64,000 nucleotides of DNA from Thalassotalea psychrophila (GCF_031583595.1 NZ_CP134145.1:4402001-4466000); one strand, 5' to 3'; shown: positions 36,021-45,442, counted from the first letter of the stretch. Program-made: numbers and translations. Notes: a model not told the origin generated them from the letters alone.

Positions 36021-36366
36021 CCTAACTAGGCTGAAAAAAGCGAATAGCGAACGGTTTTTCTTGTTAAAAATCACCTTATCTAACTGTTCCTTAGATACGA
36101 AAGCTGACCTAAGGCTGAAGGTAAATCCAATCTACATGCTTTGCTTTATAAGGTTTACTGTCAATACATCCATTCTTTAATTATCTAATCCCTTAAACAA
36201 CCACCCGTGAAAGAAAAATCAAGGGTCAGAACACTTGATTATTGAACTATTTTTTTGTGAGATATTTTCTGGGTTTCGTCAGAAGCTGCCACCTTGAATA
36301 CGTCTTAAATATGTTAAAGCATTCTGTTAGAATAGTAGGCTATTGATTAAAGAATACCGAGACAGC
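36021..36366. other. 346-base intergenic stretch with one short hairpin
   Basis: No convincing gene. AATCAAG (36217-36223) pairs with CTTGATT (36234-36240) around a GGGTCAG core like that in the repeat at 6169-6224. The promoter of the helicase gene should lie in 36290-36360. Confidence 0.5.
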
Positions 36367-37581
36367 ATGTCAGAATTTAAAGCATTTTCACTTTTAGAGT
36401 CAATTATTGACCGTGTTAATCTTAAAGGCTATAAACAGCCCACACCGATCCAAAAAGAATGTATCCCAGCTCTTATTAATGGCAATGATCTTCTTGGTAT
36501 AGCGCAAACCGGAACAGGAAAAACTGCGGCCTTTTCATTGCCTATTATCAATAATTTCGGACGAAATAAAATAGCTATCAAAGCTAAGAGCACGCGATCG
36601 CTCATACTAACGCCCACGAGAGAACTTGCCTCGCAAATAATGCAAAACATTGATTACTACTCTGATGGTTTAGGGCTTAAAACTAAGGTTGTTTATGGTG
36701 GTGTAGGAAGACAAAATCAAGTTGACTCAATCGCACTTGGACTTGATATTTTAGTGGCTACCCCTGGAAGGTTATTGGATTTAATTGAAACGGGCGATAT
36801 AAATTTTAAGGCGTTAGAAGTATTTGTGTTAGATGAAGCAGATACAATGCTTGATATGGGGTTCTTTAAGGATGTTCAAAACATCATATCTAAACTGCCA
36901 AAGAAGCGACAAACACTATTGTTTTCAGCAACTATGCCCGCTGAAATAGAGATACTTGCAGAAGCCATATTAACGGATCCAACCAAAATTCAAATTGCTG
37001 CACAAACGGTTACTATCGACTTGGTTAATCAAAGTGTATACCACCTTGATAAATCGAATAAAGTACCTTTGTTGTTTAATATTTTGGAAAAACCTGAGTA
37101 TGGAAAAGTCCTCATCTTTTGCAAAACGAAGTATGGCGCTGACATCATTGTTAAAGCACTAGAAAAAGCATCAATAACTGCCGCTAGCCTTCACAGTGGT
37201 AAAACACAAGCAGTTAGGGAAGAAGCGTTACAAAACTTTAAAGATTCTAATTTAAGAGTATTAGTTGCAACTGATGTTGCTGCTCGTGGAATTGATGTTG
37301 ATAATATTACTTTAGTCATTAACTATAACCTTCCTGAAGATCCAAGAAACTACATACACCGTATAGGACGAACTGCTCGTGCCGGGAAAAGTGGAATGGC
37401 CATTTCATTTGTTGTAGAAAATGATATAAGGCAATTAAATAATATTGAAAATAGCATAGGACAAGTCATTCCTGTTATTACAGAACAGCCTTTCCATAAA
37501 GAGTTTTCAAAAGCGCCTAAACAAGTCAAAAAAAAGAAAAAGGTAAAAAAAACTAATAGAACAAGAACAAAAAACAAATAA
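36367..37581 (+). CDS. DEAD-box ATP-dependent RNA helicase (RhlE-like)
   Basis: A 404-residue protein from ATG 36367; an upstream in-frame TTG at 36343 is less likely. Motifs in order: the Q motif (GYKQPTPIQKECIP), motif I AQTGTGKT, motif Ia PTRELASQ, motif II DEAD (VLDEADTMLDMG), motif III SAT, motif IV region LIFCKTK, motif V TDVAARGIDV and motif VI HRIGRTARAG. The tail is Lys/Arg rich (about 380-404), typical of RhlE/CsdA-type helicases that bind structured RNA. It unwinds RNA in ribosome assembly or decay, and helicases of this sort often aid cold growth. It is an orphan gene. Confidence 0.9.
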   Translation: MSEFKAFSLLESIIDRVNLKGYKQPTPIQKECIPALINGNDLLGIAQTGTGKTAAFSLPIINNFGRNKIAIKAKSTRSLILTPTRELASQIMQNIDYYSDGLGLKTKVVYGGVGRQNQVDSIALGLDILVATPGRLLDLIETGDINFKALEVFVLDEADTMLDMGFFKDVQNIISKLPKKRQTLLFSATMPAEIEILAEAILTDPTKIQIAAQTVTIDLVNQSVYHLDKSNKVPLLFNILEKPEYGKVLIFCKTKYGADIIVKALEKASITAASLHSGKTQAVREEALQNFKDSNLRVLVATDVAARGIDVDNITLVINYNLPEDPRNYIHRIGRTARAGKSGMAISFVVENDIRQLNNIENSIGQVIPVITEQPFHKEFSKAPKQVKKKKKVKKTNRTRTKNK

Positions 37582-37603
37582 GGGCAAGCATAAATTAGCC
37601 CTT
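37580..37603 (+). terminator. Weak hairpin after the DEAD-box helicase gene
   Basis: AAGGGC (37580-37585) pairs with GCCCTT (37598-37603) directly at the stop codon. No clear T run follows, so termination is uncertain. Confidence 0.4.
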
Positions 37604-37777
37604 AAGTAAGAAATTATTTAGGGGCATCTTCTGTTATATGACTGTGCAATTTTTCTATTTATGCGTGCGAACTCTTGTAGTATATCTATTTCTTCTAATA
37701 GGACAGTATAGTCTCTCTATCCTGAGCTAGACCATACTCATGTCGGCATTTTTCAATAATTGTTATATTAACTATCG

Positions 37778-39190
37778 TTATTGTTCATTTTGAGTCACTG
37801 GGAAACCCATTTTTTCAACCATTCGAACCCAAGGTTTTCGCCATCCGCCCTTCTCATCAAGAGTATCTAAAGCATACATGGTGATTTTAGCGCCGATCCA
37901 ACGAAATGGCTCTGGTGGGATATAACCTGGCAACGTAGTTGCAAACTTCATTTTAGTTTCTGCTGCGTCGGTTTGAAATAACACTTCTAAGCCAACTCTT
38001 GCTCCAAATCGTGTGGCGGTTACACCAAAACCAGAATAGCCGCCTGCATAAATCATATCGCCATTGTAATAATGTTGATAATGAACTGCCATACGGGTTG
38101 TTAGAGCAATGGGACCACTCCAGGCGTGCGAAAATTTAATACCTGTTAATGTTGGAAAAGTTTTATAAAAATTGTCGACTAAGCGTAAATAGTTATCAGC
38201 CACTTTATCTTGTTTTGGATCGGTGTGATTATTAAAAAAGTAACCTAAACGGCCACCAAAAAGAATGCGGTTATCGGCAGTTAAGCGCATATAGTTTAAT
38301 TGTGTACGAGTGTCGTATATCCCTTGACGACTCTTCCAGCCAATGACGTCCATTTGCTCATCGGTTAACGGCTCGGTAACCACAATACGGTCACGAATAG
38401 CTGATACCCGTTGGGTAATTTTATCACTGCCCGCGGCAAACGCGTTGGTTGCTAACAGTACTTTATTGGCTTGCACTGAGCCTGTTGGCGTTGTTACCAA
38501 AACACCCGGCTTTAAATGAGTTGAGCTAACTAAAGGGCTATATTCAAAAACACGAACCCCAAGTTGCATTGCGACTCTTTTTAGACCCCAAGCTAACTTG
38601 GCCGGATGAACCGTACCGCTGCGTTGTTTCGACCATAAACCACCATGAAATAATGGTGAATTAATTTCACTTCTAATTTCATCTTTGTCTAGTAGATGGG
38701 CATCATGTCCATATTTTTTATACAGTTCATATTCACTTTCTATATCAGCAATACCTTCATCGCCGATTGATACCGTGAGTTCGCCACCCCATTCAATATC
38801 GCAATCAATATTATGACGTTCAATGGTATCTCTAAAGCCATCCATATTGTCTTTACCTAAGCGTTCTAACTCGTCCATTTCATCAGGAAATAACTTAGCT
38901 GCATTGGCTAGCCCGTGCATTACAGATGACGATAAAATTGCCGCAGGTCGACCTGATGCACCAATGGCAATGCATTGAGCTTCAATAATTACCACATCAC
39001 GTTCAGGATTGGCTTCTTTGGCTTGGACCGCAGCCCAAAGACCGGTAAAACCGGCACCGACTATTAGCAAATCACAATTAATATTATTTGTAAGGGCAGG
39101 CTCAGCAGAAGGCGCAGCTTTATTATCTAACCAGTAAGGAAAAAATTTAGTTTTTAATAATGCTTTTTCTGCATTTGATTGTATCGCCAT
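37778..39190 (-). CDS. FAD-dependent amine oxidoreductase (DAO family, PuuB-like)
   Basis: A 470-residue flavoprotein from ATG 39190. The frame is open to 39289, but the upstream part overlaps operator copy 4 and is unlike the family, so the start is placed later; ATG 39205 is an alternative. Seen are the FAD dinucleotide motif LLIVGAGFTGLWAAVQA (about 38-54), GASGRPAAILSS, a substrate-side HPAKLAWGLKRVA, and the C-terminal FAD contact AGGYSGFGVTATRFGARVG. It resembles gamma-glutamylputrescine oxidase and related D-amino-acid-oxidase-type enzymes that oxidise an amine to an aldehyde and ammonia. Membership in the operator-defined regulon supports a role in the same amine pathway. Confidence 0.85.
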   Translation of the reverse strand: MAIQSNAEKALLKTKFFPYWLDNKAAPSAEPALTNNINCDLLIVGAGFTGLWAAVQAKEANPERDVVIIEAQCIAIGASGRPAAILSSSVMHGLANAAKLFPDEMDELERLGKDNMDGFRDTIERHNIDCDIEWGGELTVSIGDEGIADIESEYELYKKYGHDAHLLDKDEIRSEINSPLFHGGLWSKQRSGTVHPAKLAWGLKRVAMQLGVRVFEYSPLVSSTHLKPGVLVTTPTGSVQANKVLLATNAFAAGSDKITQRVSAIRDRIVVTEPLTDEQMDVIGWKSRQGIYDTRTQLNYMRLTADNRILFGGRLGYFFNNHTDPKQDKVADNYLRLVDNFYKTFPTLTGIKFSHAWSGPIALTTRMAVHYQHYYNGDMIYAGGYSGFGVTATRFGARVGLEVLFQTDAAETKMKFATTLPGYIPPEPFRWIGAKITMYALDTLDEKGGWRKPWVRMVEKMGFPVTQNEQ

Positions 39191-39282
39191 AATAATACTA
39201 TCCATTATATGAGAGAGGCCAAAAAATTTATCAGCTTGATGAGCTTGTGTAGCTAGATTGCCAATTGCACAAAACATTAACA

Positions 39283-39300
39283 ATCCCACTATTAGGGGAT
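39283..39300. promoter_or_regulatory. Palindromic operator, copy 4 (FAD amine oxidoreductase)
   Basis: ATCCCACTATTAGGGGAT, about 93 bases upstream of the chosen ATG (39190) of the FAD oxidoreductase gene. It is more than 6 kb from copy 3, across genes that do not share the motif. Confidence 0.65.
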
Positions 39301-39468
39301 AACAGTTTTTTGAAGTTTTATTAACAGAATATTAGGCTATGTATTGGGTGAGTTAGTTATAAAACGATATCACCTTATTATGGTATTACATTTCAAGTTC
39401 ATAGTTGAAATAATATAGTCAGCTACCAATCATCCTTAATGATTTAATCAACAATCGACAGGTATACT

Positions 39469-39618
39469 ATGAATAACGACGAACAAAACTGCAGTAACCA
39501 TTTATCTTCAACAGATGTTGTTAGTACATTTAAGCAGGATGAAAATACATATTTTCAATTCGATGCATTGCGAACTGATGATGAATTAAGTGAGTGTTAT
39601 GTTCTTGGATATAACTAA
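39469..39618 (+). CDS. 49-residue micro-ORF ending in YVLGYN
   Basis: ATG 39469 follows a good AGG ribosome site (39460-39462, six-base spacing). The 49-residue product is acidic and Asn/Asp-rich, has two Cys (residues 8 and 43) and ends LSECYVLGYN. The last six residues match the YVRGYN end of the micro-ORF at 12873-13013, and the preceding Ser-Glu is also shared. It lies upstream of a PACE transporter gene (44 bases) on the same strand and may be co-transcribed with it. Function unknown. Confidence 0.6.
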   Translation: MNNDEQNCSNHLSSTDVVSTFKQDENTYFQFDALRTDDELSECYVLGYN

Positions 39619-39662
39619 TACCAAGTCCAATAATTATTCGGCGTTTTTAATAGGTTAAAAAT

Positions 39663-40085
39663 ATGAGAAGTAAACAAGATCGTATTCGTCACGCGATAGC
39701 TTTTGAAATAATAGGTTTGGCAATTCTTATTGGCGTGATGGGTCAATTGGGATATGACATGGCTCATATAGGATTAATAGGGGTGTTCTTCTCGATTATC
39801 GCCACGTTTTGGAATTATGCCTTTAATATTGGCTTTGATCGCTTGATGTTAAAAACATTGCACACATTAAAGAAAACTTTCTGGATCCGCATACTACACA
39901 GCTTGAGTTTTGAAGCAGGCCTGCTGGTAATTACTATACCGGTTATCGCCTGGACATTAGATATAAGTTTTTGGCATGCATTTATAATGGATATTGGTAT
40001 GGTTATTTTCTATGTCATTTATGCCTATCTGTTTAATCTGGCATACGACAACGTGTACCCAATAGATGAAGGACAATTATTCTGA
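39663..40085 (+). CDS. PACE family efflux transporter
   Basis: A 140-residue protein with four membrane helices arranged as two tandem transmembrane pairs. The family features are visible: RHAIAFEIIGLAILIG, a conserved WNYAFNIGFDRL loop, a Glu in the first helix of the second pair (LHSLSFEAGLLVIT) and YAYLFNLAYDNVYP at the end. PACE proteins pump chlorhexidine, acriflavine and similar cations; polyamines are proposed natural substrates (AceI exports short diamines such as cadaverine). That would fit the amine-catabolic setting, but the link is inference. Confidence 0.85.
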   Translation: MRSKQDRIRHAIAFEIIGLAILIGVMGQLGYDMAHIGLIGVFFSIIATFWNYAFNIGFDRLMLKTLHTLKKTFWIRILHSLSFEAGLLVITIPVIAWTLDISFWHAFIMDIGMVIFYVIYAYLFNLAYDNVYPIDEGQLF

Positions 40086-40132
40086 TCGACTATGGTTTAT
40101 TAATTTGCGCTAGCTCTTTAATTTTAAAATAA

Positions 40133-40960
40133 TTATTTTTGCGGCTTATAAAGCGCTAAAAGCTCACCTACTTTTTTACGATTGGCACCTTTTTGGCTAA
40201 TCGTTCTTGCCACTTTAACCGCTTTAATTTTAGTCGCATGCTCGTAAATTTTACGCGTCCAAATAGTGTCATGGTTAGAGATTAATACCGTAACATTTTT
40301 TTCAGCCGTAACTTCTTCAGCGGCATTGGCTAAGTCGGCCTGTTCATCTAAGCCAAACCCATTACCCGCATAACTGGTAAAACTTGCTGTTTTACTTAAT
40401 GGTACGTAAGGAGGATCGCAGTAAATCACATCGCCATCTTTGGCTCTGGCAAAGGTGTCTCGATAGTTTTCACACACAAACTCTGCTTTTTTTGCTTTAT
40501 CGGCAAAGTTAACTAATTCATTTAATGGAAAGTAAGGGCGCTTGTACTTACCAAATGGCACGTTATAGCCTCCCTTAGAGTTATATCGGCATAAACCGTT
40601 ATAACCATGCCTATTCATATATAAAAACATTAAAGAACGCTGATAAGGGTCGCTCGTCGCGTTAAACTGCTTTCTTATCTCATAGTACTCATCACTGACA
40701 TTATATTCTGGCGTAAACAACTTAGCAGCATCATTAATAAACTGTTCTGGCTTAGTTTGTAGGGTTTTATAAAGATTGATTAAATCTTTATTAATGTCAT
40801 TGAGTACGTAATTTGAATAATCAGTATTAAGAAAAATTGACCCGGCACCAGCAAAAGGCTCGATCAGACGGCTGCCTTTGGGTAGCATTTTTCTGATCAC
40901 ATCACTGAGGGTATATTTACCACCCGCCCATTTTAAGAAAGCCCTTTGCTTGTTGATCAT
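40133..40960 (-). CDS. dam: DNA adenine methyltransferase Dam
   Basis: A 275-residue N6-adenine methyltransferase. The AdoMet motif FLKWAGGKYTL is at the N-terminus (about 8-18), with IEPFAGAGSIFLN (about 35-47) and the catalytic DPPYVPLSKTASF (about 182-194). It methylates GATC and serves mismatch repair and replication timing. Gene order aroK-aroB-dam is the conserved one, although damX, usually between aroB and dam, is absent. The gene that normally follows, rpe, is 32 kb away on the same strand. Confidence 0.96.
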   Translation of the reverse strand: MINKQRAFLKWAGGKYTLSDVIRKMLPKGSRLIEPFAGAGSIFLNTDYSNYVLNDINKDLINLYKTLQTKPEQFINDAAKLFTPEYNVSDEYYEIRKQFNATSDPYQRSLMFLYMNRHGYNGLCRYNSKGGYNVPFGKYKRPYFPLNELVNFADKAKKAEFVCENYRDTFARAKDGDVIYCDPPYVPLSKTASFTSYAGNGFGLDEQADLANAAEEVTAEKNVTVLISNHDTIWTRKIYEHATKIKAVKVARTISQKGANRKKVGELLALYKPQK

Positions 40961-41030
40961 ATTATAATTCTTATACTGCTTAATTAGCTTAGTGGGCTGG
41001 TGTTATTTTCGAAATATTAAGAAAGGGAAA

Positions 41031-42095
41031 TCAAATAACTTTGCGTAATTGTTCGTGGCTTATGTTATCAAAAATCTCAGATTTGCCAATAGCTGTAGGA
41101 ATAATTAAACGAAGTTTACCGCCTAAATTTTTCTTATCACGAGCCATGTGTTTGATGAAGTCATCAAAGCTCATTGATGTAGGGGCTTTAATTGGTAAAT
41201 CAAAATATGCAATCAAGTCGATTATCTGCTGAGTTTCAGCACTATTAATTAAATTTAAATGCTCAGCTAGTTGCGTAGCTTGAACCATACCGGTAGCTAC
41301 AGCTTCACCGTGAAGCCATACACCATAGCCCTGCTCAGCTTCTATTGCATGACCAAAAGTATGACCTAAATTCAATAACGCTCTTACGCCCGATTCTTTT
41401 TCATCTTGGCTCACAATATCGGCTTTGTTTTGACAACAGCGTTGGATCATTTCAGCTAAAATAGTTCTATCTTTTGCTTTAATCGAAGTTTTATTGTTAT
41501 TTAACCAATCGAAAAATTCTTTATCACCCAAAATACCGTATTTAATCACTTCAGCCATGCCAGCGTTAAACTCACGCACAGGTAAGGTAAACAAACTATC
41601 AATATCAATAAGCACAGCTTTAGGTTGGTAAAAAGCGCCAATCATATTCTTACCAAGAGGGTGATTAACTGCAGTTTTACCACCTACAGAAGAATCAACT
41701 TGCGAAAGTAATGTTGTTGGAATTTGAATAAAATCAATGCCACGTTGATAACTAGCAGCTGCAAAACCGGTAATATCACCGATCACACCACCACCTAAGG
41801 CAATTAATGTTGAATCACGACCATGAGTATTGGCAAGCATATGTGCCATAATTTTTTCAAAATTAGCGAGGTTTTTCTCGGCTTCGCCATCAGGTAAAAT
41901 TATTTCATCAACAATAAAGTCAGATAGTTGTTGTTTTAATGCATCTAAATAAATTGGCGCAACAACGGTATTGGTAACTATACAAACCCGTTTACTGTTG
42001 ATGTGTGTCGCTAAAGGGCTATTGTTCGATAATAGCCCTGATTCGATATAGATAGGATAGCTACGTTCAGCTAATGCAACGTTTAGGCTGGCCAT
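41031..42095 (-). CDS. aroB: 3-dehydroquinate synthase
   Basis: A 354-residue NAD- and metal-dependent enzyme of the shikimate pathway that converts DAHP to 3-dehydroquinate. Seen are [40 protein letters not shown] and [19 protein letters not shown], then the metal-ligand His region [24 protein letters not shown]. The length is typical. It starts six bases after the aroK stop, so the two are co-transcribed. Confidence 0.96.
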   Translation of the reverse strand: MASLNVALAERSYPIYIESGLLSNNSPLATHINSKRVCIVTNTVVAPIYLDALKQQLSDFIVDEIILPDGEAEKNLANFEKIMAHMLANTHGRDSTLIALGGGVIGDITGFAAASYQRGIDFIQIPTTLLSQVDSSVGGKTAVNHPLGKNMIGAFYQPKAVLIDIDSLFTLPVREFNAGMAEVIKYGILGDKEFFDWLNNNKTSIKAKDRTILAEMIQRCCQNKADIVSQDEKESGVRALLNLGHTFGHAIEAEQGYGVWLHGEAVATGMVQATQLAEHLNLINSAETQQIIDLIAYFDLPIKAPTSMSFDDFIKHMARDKKNLGGKLRLIIPTAIGKSEIFDNISHEQLRKVI

Positions 42096-42101
42096 TTAGT
42101 T

Positions 42102-42620
42102 TTAAAAGTCCAGACGTTCTACGATTTTATTTGCTACGATTTTTGCGCTTTGGTCGTCAGTTTGAACGATCACATCAGCGATTTCTTCGTATAAAGGATT
42201 GCGTTCAACTGCAAGGTTTTCTAGCACAGTGCGTGGCTCTTCGCTTGTTTGCAATAGCGGACGGCGACGATCGCGTTGCGTACGGGCAACTTGCTTATCG
42301 ATAGTTGTTTCTAAATAAACAACTACACCGCGCGCAGATAAGTGATTACGAATTTGATCACTAATTACTGAGCCACCACCTGTGGCCAAAACAATACCTT
42401 GCATCAATGATAAATCTGCAATTACTGTTTCTTCACGCTTTCTAAAGCCTTCTTCACCTTCAAGGTCAAATACCCATGCGATGTCTGCACCAGTACGACG
42501 TTCTATTTCTTGGTCTGAGTCAAAAAATTCTAGGTGTAGCCTATCAGCTAATTCTCTACCAATTGTGCTTTTACCTGCGCCCATTGGACCAATTAGGAAA
42601 ATGTTACGTTTTTCTGCCAT
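42102..42620 (-). CDS. aroK: Shikimate kinase
   Basis: A 172-residue kinase from ATG 42620. The frame extends upstream to 42704, but the start [18 protein letters not shown] matches AroK. The P-loop GPMGAGKST (about 10-18), the [13 protein letters not shown] shikimate-binding segment and the ATGGGSV motif are present, as is the adenine-side Arg region ([11 protein letters not shown]). It phosphorylates shikimate. The aroKB unit follows pilQ across a terminator, so it probably has its own promoter. Confidence 0.95.
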   Translation of the reverse strand: MAEKRNIFLIGPMGAGKSTIGRELADRLHLEFFDSDQEIERRTGADIAWVFDLEGEEGFRKREETVIADLSLMQGIVLATGGGSVISDQIRNHLSARGVVVYLETTIDKQVARTQRDRRRPLLQTSEEPRTVLENLAVERNPLYEEIADVIVQTDDQSAKIVANKIVERLDF

Positions 42621-42710
42621 GAGATTCTTTAATACTCGTAAATTGTGATACCAAAGCGGAGGATATTTTGTCAACTTGGTATCTGTTAACGAAACTGAGG
42701 ACACTCCTCG

Positions 42711-42768
42711 AAAAAATTAAGGGCGCAATTATCGCAATTCTTATAGACAAATTGCAAGCATGCGCCTT
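42711..42768 (-). terminator. Rho-independent terminator of the pilMNOPQ operon
   Basis: The minus-strand stem AAGGCGCA / TGCGCCCTT (42761-42768 with 42719-42727, one bulged base) has an inner stem GCAATT/AATTGC. A T run follows (complement of the A run 42711-42716). It lies 72 bases beyond the pilQ stop and upstream of aroK. Confidence 0.75.
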
Positions 42769-42839
42769 AAAAAAATACAATCTAGTTAAAATTACTTATA
42801 AATTAAGTTCGTCCACTAGATTGATATTTGTTATTTTTC

Positions 42840-44909
42840 TTAAAATTTTTCAGTTACTATTCTTGGTGTCACGAAGATAAGTAGTTCTTTTTTCTCGTTA
42901 AATTCTGTTGTTGTTCTAAATAACCAACCAACATAAGGGATATCACCTAACACTGGAACTTTAGAAATAGAATTGATCACTTGTTGTTGATAAATACCAC
43001 CTAAAACGATAGTTTCACCATTATTTACTAAAACTTGCGTGCCAATTTCTTGTGTATCAATGGCCGTTGCTAAACCAGTACCCGTTGCAATAGTGTCACC
43101 GCGAGTATCTTGGGTAATAACCAAGTCTAAAATAATACGATTATCAGGTGTAATTTGCGGAGTCACTCGTAAGCCTAAAACGGCTTTTTTAAAGGTAACC
43201 GAAGTTGCACCACTAGAAGCGGCTTGTACGAATGGAATTTCTGTGCCTTGCTCTATGTATGCTTCTTTTTGATTTGACGTAGTGATGCGTGGGCTAGCAA
43301 TGATTTCACCTTTGTTCTCTTGTTCCATCGCAGATAATTCAAGATCCAGTATTGTGCCATCAGCTAAACGTGCTACTTGGAAGGCAATCGCACCAGCAGG
43401 ATCTACAACCGGTAAGTTAACATTTAAGCGATCATTAATTGATGGGATTACGCCACCATTAGCTAAATCTGCACCTTCTAGACTACCCGAAGTAGAGGTA
43501 TCGCCACCATTGTGGGTAACTCCCCAACGAATTCCTAATTCTTCACTGATATTATCTTTAACGGTTACCATGCGTGATTCAATCACAACCTGGCGAATTG
43601 GAATATCAAGCACATTAATCATACGTTTAATGTCTTCAATGCTCGCAGCAGTATCACGAATTAGTAAAGTATTGGTACGTTCGTCAACGGTAACACTACC
43701 GCGTTCAGATAACAGGCTAGTTCCTTCATTTTTCAATAAGTTAGAAAAATCAGCCGCTTTAGCATAATTAATTTGTACATATTCAGCATATAGCGGTGCA
43801 AGTTCAGACACTTGTTGCTGGGCTTGTAATTCTTTTGCTTCTCGGGCAACAAGCTCATCATTAGGAGCAATCATTAAGATGTTACCATCCATACGCTTAC
43901 CTAAGCCTTTTACTCTTAAAATGATATCAAGCGCTTGATCCCACGGCACGCCATCTAAACGAAGGGTAATATTACCATTTACCGTATCTGAAGTTACTAA
44001 GTTAAAACCGTTATAGTCGGCAATAATCTGCAATACAGTACGAATTGGAATGTCTTGGAAATTTAATGAAATTGCTTTGCCATTAAAGTCTTCACCATCT
44101 TCTAGATATGATTTTTTCTCTTCTTCTTCTTTTACCGTTAAAGAGAAAATATTATCAATTTGATTATGTTCAATGGTAAATGGTTTATTAGTGCCAATTT
44201 CTAAACGGGAATTATTGCCTTCTTTAAAGGTCTCAATGCTAGTTACTATGGTACCGAAGTCAGTAACATCAAGTTTATAAAGTAATTCTTCCATAATGTC
44301 AGTGTTATGGAATTCAATATTGATTTTGCCTAATTTGTCTTTAACATCAACCGCAGACATACTGTCATCTAAAAAGACTAATACTTGACCAGCGTTATCT
44401 TCACCTTTTCTAAAGTCAATCGCTTGAATATTATTAATAAATTCACTAGCAACATCGGCTTGCGGATCAGTTTTATCAAACGTAGAAAGGCTGTTAAGTA
44501 ACAGTACTAATTTACCTTCAATAATCTCTGCTTGATACAGCTTTAACTCTTTAAGGTAAATAGTAGCTTTAATTTTTCCTGCAATTTGCTGTACATCGAT
44601 ATTTTTGATGCCAGCATGGTTTACTTGAGTATCAGCTAGAGGGGTAGCAAACTCAGTAGCATTGAACATAATTTCAATACGGGCAGGTTCAGTAAATGTT
44701 TTTACCACAGGCTCTACGGTTAGCTCTTGCTCAAAACCAAAGGTAAATTCGATTTCATCAGCAAGAAGCGTATTGTAATATATATCATTAAGTTTACCTT
44801 CGGCATAACTGCCAAAAGAAACCATTAATAATACTGCGGACAATACAAAACCAAGCCTTCCTTGTCTTGATTTGTTTGGTGATTTTATTTTTATTTTACG
44901 ACTAAACAT
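42840..44909 (-). CDS. pilQ: Type IV pilus secretin PilQ
   Basis: A 689-residue outer-membrane secretin. A signal peptide ends near residue 38, two AMIN domains follow (about 45-135 and 165-270), then an STN/N0 domain (ISLNFQDIPIRTVLQIIADY, about 288-307) and an N1 domain around 360-430. The secretin core contains VIESRMVTV, the gate region IIASPRITTSNQ and the C-terminal VPVLGDIPYVGWLFRTT. It forms the ring through which pili pass and DNA may enter. It is the last gene of pilMNOPQ. Confidence 0.96.
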   Translation of the reverse strand: MFSRKIKIKSPNKSRQGRLGFVLSAVLLMVSFGSYAEGKLNDIYYNTLLADEIEFTFGFEQELTVEPVVKTFTEPARIEIMFNATEFATPLADTQVNHAGIKNIDVQQIAGKIKATIYLKELKLYQAEIIEGKLVLLLNSLSTFDKTDPQADVASEFINNIQAIDFRKGEDNAGQVLVFLDDSMSAVDVKDKLGKINIEFHNTDIMEELLYKLDVTDFGTIVTSIETFKEGNNSRLEIGTNKPFTIEHNQIDNIFSLTVKEEEEKKSYLEDGEDFNGKAISLNFQDIPIRTVLQIIADYNGFNLVTSDTVNGNITLRLDGVPWDQALDIILRVKGLGKRMDGNILMIAPNDELVAREAKELQAQQQVSELAPLYAEYVQINYAKAADFSNLLKNEGTSLLSERGSVTVDERTNTLLIRDTAASIEDIKRMINVLDIPIRQVVIESRMVTVKDNISEELGIRWGVTHNGGDTSTSGSLEGADLANGGVIPSINDRLNVNLPVVDPAGAIAFQVARLADGTILDLELSAMEQENKGEIIASPRITTSNQKEAYIEQGTEIPFVQAASSGATSVTFKKAVLGLRVTPQITPDNRIILDLVITQDTRGDTIATGTGLATAIDTQEIGTQVLVNNGETIVLGGIYQQQVINSISKVPVLGDIPYVGWLFRTTTEFNEKKELLIFVTPRIVTEKF

Positions 44910-44917
44910 TAATTCCC

Positions 44918-45442
44918 TTACCCCTCTTGATCCGGTTCAACCATAGAAACAGTTGTTTCTCGTTCAACCCAACAGCCTGCGCCATCTGGAATCAATTCTA
45001 CTATTATTATTTCTTCTTGGCCGACATTGGTGATACGACCATTATATAAGCCTAAATAACTGCCAATTGATACTCTGTGTAGAGTTTGATCAGCAGCTTC
45101 TACTAATGCCCAAATAATTCCTTCTTCACCTAAGGTACCACGCATATTTAAACTTTCTAAAGCAAATTTTTCTAAAGGCTGCTTTCTCCGACGTGGATCA
45201 GGGTGCAAACAATCTGACATTTGTTGCATTTTTTCTTGAATGGCTTCAGGTTTTGGCGCAACAAAAGGACTGCGTAAAGCAAATGCCGAGTAATCAAAAT
45301 GATTAAACTCGGTTAGCGGCGGCATTGGCTGAATTTTGTTTGGCGTTGACGCTTTCACTTTATCGATATGAGCGTGCAAGTCGGTTAAATCATCAAAACA
45401 AGCTGATAATAAAAACACTGAAAGTAAAACTAAATAACGCAT
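44918..45442 (-). CDS. pilP: Type IV pilus assembly lipoprotein PilP
   Basis: A 174-residue protein with a lipoprotein signal ending in LSAC (Cys15). A flexible segment follows, then the PilP beta domain (about 85-165, FALESLNMRGTLGEEGIIWALVEAAD). It links the inner-membrane PilNO complex to PilQ. Its start overlaps the pilO stop by one base at 45442. Confidence 0.93.
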   Translation of the reverse strand: MRYLVLLSVFLLSACFDDLTDLHAHIDKVKASTPNKIQPMPPLTEFNHFDYSAFALRSPFVAPKPEAIQEKMQQMSDCLHPDPRRRKQPLEKFALESLNMRGTLGEEGIIWALVEAADQTLHRVSIGSYLGLYNGRITNVGQEEIIIVELIPDGAGCWVERETTVSMVEPDQEG

